Origin: Candidatus Rokuibacteriota bacterium
GTDB lineage: Bacteria > Methylomirabilota > Methylomirabilia > Rokubacteriales > JACPHL01
NCBI GenBank assembly: GCA_016188625.1
Contig: JACPHL010000311.1
Location: 1 to 5,195, forward strand
Direction of reading: 5' to 3'
Length of the DNA: 5,195 nt
The translations under genes and the position numbers were made by a program. Shown one piece after another: positions 1-4,259 of the stretch; position 1 is the stretch's first letter, and each line of letters begins with the position of its first letter. The notes beneath the pieces were generated by a model, which saw only the letters and a list, made by a program, of their open reading frames with translations, ran no database searches and was not told the DNA's origin.

Positions 1-98
1 CCGGGGGGATCACCGTGGTCCACGTCGATTGGCGGCCCCCGGTCGGCGACCTCAAGATGGCCGAGCTGCTCGCGCGCCTCGAAGAGACCGAGGAGTAG
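1..98 (+). CDS. C-terminal end of an unidentified protein (partial, 5' end outside window)
   Basis: Only the last 31 codons are present, read from base 3 and ending in TAG at 96-98. The peptide begins GGITVVHVDWRPP and continues through a GDLKMAELLARL helix to an acidic EETEE tail. A hydrophobic strand, then VDWRPP, then a short Leu-rich helix recalls a sequence I associate with FdrA/DUF1116-type acyl-CoA synthetase-related proteins, where VDWRPPxGGD is common. That link comes from memory of the motif and is weak. The coding call itself is reasonable: codons end almost entirely in G or C, and a plausible protein end is followed by non-coding-looking sequence. No start, catalytic residues or upstream partner can be seen. 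Confidence 0.6.
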   Translation, partial: GGITVVHVDWRPPVGDLKMAELLARLEETEE

Positions 99-110
99 GA
101 CCCCGCCGAG

Positions 111-140
111 CGGCCTGCCGGGCCGGTGGCCCATGGCCAC
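111..140 (+). terminator. Two back-to-back hairpins after the first gene; possible weak terminator
   Basis: Thirteen bases after the stop at 98 there are two adjacent perfect inverted repeats. CGGCC (111-115) pairs with GGCCG (121-125) across a 5-nt loop. GTGGCC (126-131) pairs with GGCCAC (135-140) across a 3-nt loop. No T-run follows, so this is not a canonical intrinsic terminator. In such GC-rich DNA short stems arise easily by chance. Position is the main argument for a role in 3'-end formation. Confidence 0.2.
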
Positions 141-212
141 AGGACGCCGAGGAGGCTCGACGCCCGCAAGGAGTCCGGTCTGAGGTAAGGTGGTCGGTCC
201 GTCAGGTTTCGC

Positions 213-241
213 TTGGTGACGCCGCGCCCTGCGCGTAGAGT
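213..241 (+). promoter_or_regulatory. Weak sigma70-like promoter candidate before the DRR/ERR protein
   Basis: TTGGTG (213-218) and TAGAGT (236-241) are separated by 17 nt. They match the consensus boxes at 3 of 6 and 4 of 6 positions. Transcription would begin near 248, giving a leader of only about 10 nt before the ATG at 258. The rest of 99-257 shows only the two hairpins annotated separately. The match is poor enough to be chance. Confidence 0.15.
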
Positions 242-257
242 CATCCCGTCAAGGCGC

Positions 258-602
258 ATGGCGACTCCGGGCAAGCCTGAGGTCGGCGGAAAGGACGCCC
301 GCGGGTTCGGGAGCCCCCGCGTGCGCCATCTGATCGTGGTGCGCCGGGACCAGGAGGCCCTCTTCTCGTATCTCGGGGCTCACGCCGCCAGGGACGGGCA
401 CATCATCGTCATCCTTGATCGCCGTCTCGGCGAGCGCCGCCAGCGCGTGGAGCCGGTGCCTGCGGAGCGGCGCCTGCGTGACCGTCGCGCCCCCCCGGGC
501 CCTCAGCAGGCCGGGGACCTGCAAGAGCTCGGGTTCGCCAGCTTCGAGGCCCGGCCCCAGCCGGCGGGCGACGGCTTGACAGGCGGGACGGCGCGGGCAT
601 AG
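258..602 (+). CDS. Small hypothetical protein with repeated Asp/Glu-Arg-Arg motifs
   Basis: This encodes 114 residues. Residues 1-22 look disordered. Residues 23-53 form a compact strand-helix-strand-like core: HLIVVRRDQEAL, then a helix, then HIIVILDRR. A charged region follows with regularly placed triplets: DRR at 54-56, ERR at 59-61, ERR at 70-72 and DRR at 75-77. A DLQELGFASFEARP segment (88-100) and a low-complexity tail end the protein. I recall many small proteins of this style, a short alpha/beta piece followed by VILDRR..ERR repeats, in Rokubacteria-like genomes; their function is unknown to me. The ATG at 258 is preferred because AAGG lies just upstream and the core is kept whole. 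In-frame TTG (213) and GTG (216) starts would add up to 15 residues of unlikely sequence. It could bind nucleic acid or an acidic partner, but that is a guess. The hydrophobic core, typical codon use and remembered relatives support a real gene. Confidence 0.65.
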   Translation: MATPGKPEVGGKDARGFGSPRVRHLIVVRRDQEALFSYLGAHAARDGHIIVILDRRLGERRQRVEPVPAERRLRDRRAPPGPQQAGDLQELGFASFEARPQPAGDGLTGGTARA

Positions 603-603
603 G
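576..603 (+). promoter_or_regulatory. Promoter candidate with perfect -35 box upstream of the GYD gene
   Basis: TTGACA at 576-581 matches the sigma70 -35 consensus at all six positions, which is notable in DNA this GC-rich. A poor -10-like CATAGG lies at 598-603, 16 nt downstream. Transcription would start near 610 and leave a leader of roughly 85 nt before the ATG at 696. The site overlaps the last codons of the preceding gene. The weak -10 keeps confidence low. Confidence 0.3.
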
Positions 604-683
604 GTGTCTTTCTGCGGGGCGTGTGGCCCTGCGCGGCCCGGGACCCATCCGGCGGCTCGGGACGGCCGAACCCGCCCCGATGC

Positions 684-690
684 AGGAGGT
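684..690 (+). promoter_or_regulatory. Strong Shine-Dalgarno site for the GYD gene
   Basis: AGGAGGT lies 5 nt before the ATG at 696. It is the best ribosome binding site in the window. It fixes that start over the in-frame upstream alternative at 621, which would add 25 residues of atypical sequence. Confidence 0.8.
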
Positions 691-695
691 CAGCC

Positions 696-989
696 ATGCC
701 GACCTACGTCAGCCTCCTCAACTACACGCACCAGGGGATCCAGAACATCAAGGACTCCCCCAAGCGCCTGGACGCGGCCAAGAAGCTGCTCAAGGGGATG
801 GGGGGCGAGCTGAAGGCGTTCTACCTCACCATGGGGGCCTACGACATCGTCGTCGTCGCCGAGGCGCCCTCGGACGAGGCGATGGCCAGGTTCGCCCTGG
901 CGGTCGGCTCGGCGGGCAACGTCCGGACCACGACCCTGAAGGCCTTCACCGAGGCCGAGTACCGGAAGATCATCCAGGGGCTCCCCTGA
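696..989 (+). CDS. GYD-domain protein
   Basis: This 97-residue protein consists of a single GYD domain (Pfam GYD family). These are small, probably ferredoxin-like alpha/beta proteins whose biochemical role is not established. The opening MPTYVSLLNYTHQG is typical, followed by a Lys-rich helix (about 21-35) and a strand leading into MGAYDIVVVAEAP (46-58). G47-A48-Y49-D50 is the eponymous turn. The sequence then has a helix SDEAMARFALAVGSAG (59-74) and a final strand RTTTLKAFT (77-85). The length equals the usual family length. The start is set by a near-perfect ribosome binding site. The downstream YbhB-like gene begins 3 nt after this stop, so the two are very likely co-transcribed and perhaps translationally coupled. 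Family assignment is confident; cellular function is unknown. Confidence 0.92.
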   Translation: MPTYVSLLNYTHQGIQNIKDSPKRLDAAKKLLKGMGGELKAFYLTMGAYDIVVVAEAPSDEAMARFALAVGSAGNVRTTTLKAFTEAEYRKIIQGLP

Positions 990-992
990 GCC

Positions 993-1457
993 GTGGCGTT
1001 TGAGCTTCGCAGTCCGGCCTTCTCGTCGGGGGCCGAGATCCCCGTGCGGCACACCTGCGACGGCCCCGACCTCTCGCCGCCTCTCCTCTGGTCCGACCCC
1101 CCGGCCGACACCAAGGGCTTCGTCCTCATCGTGGACGATCCGGACGCGCCGGTCGGGACCTGGGTCCACTGGGTCCTCTACGGTCTCGCGGCGCCGGCGC
1201 ACGAGCTCCCCGAGGGCGTCCCGGCGCGCGAGACGGTCCCGGGGGTCGGCACCCAGGGGGTCAACGACTTCCGGAAGGTCGGCTACGGCGGCCCCTGCCC
1301 TCCGCGCGGCCCGGCCCACCGCTACTTCTTCAGGCTCTACGCGCTGGACACCGAGCTCGCCCTGCCGCCCCGCAAGACGAAGGCCGAGGTGCTGAAGGCG
1401 ATCGAGGGGCACGGCCTCGGCCAGGCGGAGCTGATGGGGCGCTACCGGCGCCGGTGA
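993..1457 (+). CDS. YbhB/YbcL family PEBP (Raf kinase inhibitor-like) protein
   Basis: This is a 154-residue, probably cytoplasmic bacterial member of the phosphatidylethanolamine-binding protein family, of normal length for YbhB/YbcL. It opens with FELRSPAFSSGAEIPVRHTC, as is typical. The first conserved block is DDPDAP (48-53) followed by W57 and HW (59-60). The second block is GYGGPCPPRG with HRYFF (97-113). Together these form the anion-binding pocket of the fold. A C-terminal helix with GHGLGQAELMGRY closes the protein. No signal peptide is seen. The start is GTG at 993, 3 nt after the preceding stop, and no strong separate ribosome binding site is visible, which fits coupling to the GYD gene. 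The bacterial proteins have no firmly known substrate; the kinase-inhibitor name comes from eukaryotic relatives. Confidence 0.95.
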   Translation: MAFELRSPAFSSGAEIPVRHTCDGPDLSPPLLWSDPPADTKGFVLIVDDPDAPVGTWVHWVLYGLAAPAHELPEGVPARETVPGVGTQGVNDFRKVGYGGPCPPRGPAHRYFFRLYALDTELALPPRKTKAEVLKAIEGHGLGQAELMGRYRRR

Positions 1458-1532
1458 TGCGGAGTCCTCCGCCGGATTCAGCGGGTGAGGGGCGTCGAGG
1501 CCACCGACACGCGGATCGTCGTGGAGGTCTGA
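1458..1532 (+). pseudogene. Possible remnant of an Lrp/AsnC-type ligand-binding domain (C-terminal tail)
   Basis: In the same frame as the ybhB-like gene, and directly after its TGA, 24 sense codons run to a second TGA at 1530-1532. They encode a peptide containing GVLRRIQRVRGVEATDTRIVVE. The pattern is a helix, then I..I.GV..T.T, then a final IVVE strand. It matches the end of stand-alone Lrp/AsnC ligand-binding (RAM) domain proteins of about 75-80 residues. The N-terminal two thirds of such a domain are absent upstream, where the ybhB-like gene lies. A GTG at 1485 could start only a 15-residue peptide. The piece may be a deletion scar, or read-through sequence of the ybhB-like gene. The match is by eye over a short stretch, so chance remains possible. 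Confidence 0.3.
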
Positions 1533-1542
1533 TAGAGCTGAC

Positions 1543-2670
1543 GTGAGGATCATCGCCCACCTCGACATGGACGCCTTCTACGCGGCGGTGGAGGAGCGGT
1601 ACACCCCGGCGCTCCGGGGGCGGCCGGTCGTCGTCGGGGCGGACCCGAAGGAGGGCCAGGGCCGGGGCGTCGTCACCACCGCGAACTACGCGGCCCGGCG
1701 GTACGGCATCCGCTCGGCCATGCCCATCTCCCGGGCGTGGCGGCTCGCCGAGGCGGCCCGGCGGCGCGGCGAGCCCGAGGCGGTCTTCCTCCGGGGGAAC
1801 TACCGCCTCTACCGGGAGGTCTCCGGGCGGATCATGCCCCTCGCGGCCCGGGGCGCCGACGCCTGGGAGGAGGCGAGCATCGACGAGGCCTACCTGGAGC
1901 TGTCGTCCCTCGGCGGTTTCGACCGGGCGGAGGCCCACGCCCGGGCGCTGAAGGCGGAGATCCGCGAGCAGGAGGGCCTCAGCTGCTCCATGGGGATCGG
2001 CCCGAACAAGCTCGTCGCCAAGATCGCCTCGGATCATCGGAAGCCGGACGGGCTCACCGTCGTCCGGCCGGAGGAGGTCGAGGGGTTCCTCGACCCGCTC
2101 GGGGTCCGGGTGATCCCGGGGGTCGGCCCGAAGACGGAGGAGTTCCTGCACGACAAGGGGGTCCGGACCATCGCCGCCCTCCGGGCCGTGGACCTGGCGG
2201 CGCTGACCGGGTGGTTCGGCCGGTGGGGGGAGGATCTCCACCGGAAGGCGCACGGGCTCTCCGACAGCCCGGTCTCGAACGCCTGGGAGCCGAAGTCCAT
2301 CGGCGAGCAGGAGACCTTCGAGCACGACACCCTCGGGGCGGGGTTCGTCCTGGAGCGCGCCCAGACCCTCGCCGCCGCGGTCTTCGAGCGCCTGCTCGAC
2401 GAGGGCTTCCGCGCCTTCCGGACCGTCACCGTGACGGTCCGCTTCGCCGACTTCGTGACCACCAGCCGCTCCCACACGCGGCGGACGCCCCTCACGACCC
2501 GGGAGGCGCTCCACGGCGAGGCGCTGCGGCTTCTCCTCCCGTTCCTGGACGCCCGCGAGAACCCCCGGCGGAAGGCGATCCGCCTCATCGGGGTCCGGGT
2601 CGAGAAGCTCCTCCGCGAGGACGACCTGGATCGGAGCCCGGCCCTGCTCGCCCTCGAGGGGACTCCCTGA
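1543..2670 (+). CDS. dinB: DNA polymerase IV (Y-family translesion polymerase)
   Basis: This 375-residue, probably complete protein extends primers across damaged or stalled templates in a low-fidelity, exonuclease-free reaction. The palm begins at once with HLDMDAFYAAVEE: D8 is a metal ligand and Y13 sits at the steric-gate position that excludes ribonucleotides (Phe in E. coli, Tyr in many others). SIDEAYLE (112-119) gives catalytic D114 and E115. GIGPNKLVAKIASDHRKPDG (151-170) and the helix-hairpin-helix IPGVGPKTEEFL (191-202) form the thumb region. KSIGEQETF (251-259) opens the little finger, which runs to about 355. The GTG at 1543 is chosen because the next in-frame ATG (1567) would remove D8. 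The ribosome binding site is poor: GGAGG lies 15 nt upstream. The usual C-terminal clamp-binding QLxLF-type peptide is not evident; the end reads DDLDRSPALLALEGTP. No LexA box was recognised upstream. The radical SAM gene follows 26 nt later. Confidence 0.96.
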   Translation: MRIIAHLDMDAFYAAVEERYTPALRGRPVVVGADPKEGQGRGVVTTANYAARRYGIRSAMPISRAWRLAEAARRRGEPEAVFLRGNYRLYREVSGRIMPLAARGADAWEEASIDEAYLELSSLGGFDRAEAHARALKAEIREQEGLSCSMGIGPNKLVAKIASDHRKPDGLTVVRPEEVEGFLDPLGVRVIPGVGPKTEEFLHDKGVRTIAALRAVDLAALTGWFGRWGEDLHRKAHGLSDSPVSNAWEPKSIGEQETFEHDTLGAGFVLERAQTLAAAVFERLLDEGFRAFRTVTVTVRFADFVTTSRSHTRRTPLTTREALHGEALRLLLPFLDARENPRRKAIRLIGVRVEKLLREDDLDRSPALLALEGTP

Positions 2671-2696
2671 GGCCGCGGCGTGGCGGGGTGAGGCGC

Positions 2697-4202
2697 ATGA
2701 TCACGGAGACAGCCTTCACGGTTCGTGCCCGCGACATCGAGCCGGCCTACCTCCGGCTCGGCGTCGAGGAGATCGAGCGCCGGGCGGCCGAAGCGGTGGC
2801 GACCCTGGCCTCCTGCCAGGTCTGCCCCCGGAACTGCCGCGTGGACCGGCTCCACGGCAAGGTCGCGGTCTGCCGCTCGGCGCGGTACGCCCTGGTCGGT
2901 TCCCACTTCCCGCACTTCGGGGAGGAGGACTGCCTCCGGGGCTGGAACGGCTCCGGGACCATCTTCTTCTCCTGGTGCAACCTCCGCTGCGTCTTCTGCT
3001 TTCATCCCGACACCCTCATCGCGACCGATCAAGGCCTGACCCGCATCGCCGACCTGTTCGAGCAGGGGCAGGACGAGACGGAGGGGCAGGGGGGGAGGAC
3101 GCGGTTTCTCCATGGGAAGGTCGGCGTCGTGACGCGAACGGGAGGGGCGGCCCCGGTCGCGAAGGCCTTCCGTCACCACTTCACCGGCGACCTGATTCGG
3201 GTGAAACCCTTCAACTGCCCGCCCCTTTTGTTGACACCGGATCACGAGGTCTTCGTTGCCCCTAAGACGTCGCTCCGGGAGATCGTCAAGGTGGGGGCCG
3301 AGCGTTTGACGGGGGAGTACGATCTCGTGGTTCCCAAACGGGTGCCGGGAGGGATGGAGCTTGACCCGGCCACGGGGAGGCGGCATTCGAGATGGCGGGA
3401 GGCGGAGGGGTACTTCCTGGTGCCCGTCCACAAGGTCGAGCGCGTGCCCTACGATGGCGCGGTCTTCAATCTCGAGGTGGACGATCCCGACCACTCCTAC
3501 CTGGCTCCCTTCGTGGCGGTCGGCAACTGCCAGAACTTCGACCTCAGCCAGAAGGGGGAGGGGCTCGAGGTCGCGCCGGAGCGGCTGGCGGGGATGATGC
3601 TCGAGCTCCAGGCGCGCGGCTGCCACAACATCAACTTCGTGACCCCCGAGCACGTGGTCCCCCAGATCCTGGAGGCGCTGCCGTGGGCGATCCGGGGCGG
3701 GCTCCGGCTCCCCATCGTCTACAACACCAGCGCCTACGACAGCCTGGAGAGCCTCCGGTGGATGGACGGGATCGTGGACATCTACATGCCCGACTTCAAG
3801 GTCTGGGACGGCGCCGTGGCCAAGCGCTACCTGAAGGCCCCCGACTACCCCGACGCGGCGCGGGCCGCGATCCTCGAGATGCACCGGCAGGTGGGGCCGC
3901 TTCAGATGGACGAGCACGGGCTGGCCAGGCGCGGGCTCCTGGTGCGCCACATGGTGATGCCGGGGATGCTGGAGGAGACCCGCCGGATCGTGCGCTGGCT
4001 GGCCGAGGAGCTGGGCCCCGACACCTACGTGAACGTGATGGCCCAGTACTACCCCGCGGGGGCGGTCTCCGCGGAGAAGTATCCCGAGATCAACCGGAAG
4101 CTCTCCCGCTCGGAGTACGACGAGGCCGTGAGGCTCGCGCGCGAGGCCGGGCTCCGGCGCCTGGACGAGCGCCGGCCCCGCCTCCGTCCGCTCTGGGGAT
4201 AG
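2697..4202 (+). CDS. Radical SAM protein of the PflX family (COG1313), interrupted by an intein
   Basis: The precursor has 501 residues; removing the 177-residue intein leaves 324, the normal size for PflX-like radical SAM proteins. These use a [4Fe-4S] cluster and S-adenosylmethionine to make a 5'-deoxyadenosyl radical; the substrate is unknown. The N-terminal part has the family's extra cysteine set CQVCPRNCRVDR (C40, C43, C47) with C59, then HFGEEDCLRG and GSGTIFFSWCNLRC. The cluster motif CxxxCxxC is C94, C98 and a third Cys supplied by C278 after splicing. The C-terminal extein opens CQNFDLSQKGEGLEV and continues with GCHNINFVTPEHV, VYNTSAYDS, DIYMPDFKVW, RHMVMPGMLEET and NVMAQYYPAG, all typical of the family. 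ATG 2697 is preferred; a GTG at 2688 is in frame, and GTGAGG at 2688-2693 could act as a close ribosome binding site. dinB ends 26 nt upstream, so co-transcription is likely. The family call is firm. A specific link to pyruvate formate-lyase is not implied. Confidence 0.95.
   Translation: MITETAFTVRARDIEPAYLRLGVEEIERRAAEAVATLASCQVCPRNCRVDRLHGKVAVCRSARYALVGSHFPHFGEEDCLRGWNGSGTIFFSWCNLRCVFCFHPDTLIATDQGLTRIADLFEQGQDETEGQGGRTRFLHGKVGVVTRTGGAAPVAKAFRHHFTGDLIRVKPFNCPPLLLTPDHEVFVAPKTSLREIVKVGAERLTGEYDLVVPKRVPGGMELDPATGRRHSRWREAEGYFLVPVHKVERVPYDGAVFNLEVDDPDHSYLAPFVAVGNCQNFDLSQKGEGLEVAPERLAGMMLELQARGCHNINFVTPEHVVPQILEALPWAIRGGLRLPIVYNTSAYDSLESLRWMDGIVDIYMPDFKVWDGAVAKRYLKAPDYPDAARAAILEMHRQVGPLQMDEHGLARRGLLVRHMVMPGMLEETRRIVRWLAEELGPDTYVNVMAQYYPAGAVSAEKYPEINRKLSRSEYDEAVRLAREAGLRRLDERRPRLRPLWG
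2997..3527 (+). mobile_element. Mini-intein (Hint splicing domain, no endonuclease) in the radical SAM gene
   Basis: This in-frame 177-residue insertion interrupts CVFCQN between F100 and the Cys of CQN. Block A is CFHPDTLIATDQG, with Cys1 as the N-terminal nucleophile. Block B is LLLTPDHEVFV, with the TxxH catalytic residues T80 and H83 (intein numbering). Block F is YDGAVFNLEVDDPDHSYLA (152-170), with H166. Block G is FVAVGN, ending in Asn177 for cyclisation, followed by Cys +1. This is a complete class 1 layout. The penultimate residue is Gly176 instead of the common His. Between blocks B and F there are only about 60 residues and no LAGLIDADG or other endonuclease motif. Codon use differs from the host: by hand count about 28 of 177 codons end in A or T, against about 9 of 324 in the exteins, which suggests later acquisition. 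Intein boundaries are fixed by alignment with the expected CxxxCxxCQN motif. Splicing activity is inferred, not shown. Confidence 0.95.
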
Positions 4203-4206
4203 CCCC

Positions 4207-4259
4207 CCGGGCTCGCGTTTCTCGCCGCTACGGTCCCGCCCCCGGGCCCGCGAGCCTGG
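4207..4259. terminator. Long-loop inverted repeat between the converging genes
   Basis: CCGGGCTCGCG (4207-4217) pairs with CGCGAGCCTGG (4249-4259) over 11 positions, with one G-U pair on the + strand, across a 31-nt loop. It begins 4 nt after the radical SAM stop, and its right arm lies in the last codons of the opposing peptidase gene. The position suits a shared transcription end, but there is no T-run and the loop is long. It may simply reflect high GC content. Confidence 0.25.

Noticed and set aside
975-988. Short hairpin CAGGG/CCCTG at the end of the GYD gene as a terminator
   Set aside because: It has only five base pairs, no T-run, and the next gene starts at 993 in an apparent operon.
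690-1568. A 292-codon minus-strand frame opposite the GYD and YbhB-like genes
   Set aside because: It is a shadow of two well-recognised genes; no domain or ribosome binding site supports it.
1330-2514. A 394-codon open frame on the minus strand opposite dinB
   Set aside because: It mirrors the dinB codons and shows no family motif, only Arg/Pro/Gly-rich sequence.
1737-2696. In-frame upstream extension of the radical SAM protein through the dinB region
   Set aside because: The translated extension is out-of-frame dinB sequence, Pro/Arg/Gly-rich and without motifs. The radical SAM protein has a normal family start at 2697.
2997-3527. The insert as a hedgehog-type or bacterial intein-like (BIL) domain, not an intein
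   Set aside because: Both host halves flank it in frame, the terminal Asn and Cys +1 are present, and the host motif is restored exactly on removal. These features fit a true intein better.
2034-3950. A 638-codon open frame on the minus strand opposite dinB and the radical SAM gene
   Set aside because: Long antisense frames are expected in very GC-rich coding DNA. Its translation is low-complexity, Pro/Arg/Gly-rich with no recognisable domain, while the opposite strand encodes clear DinB, radical SAM and intein motifs.
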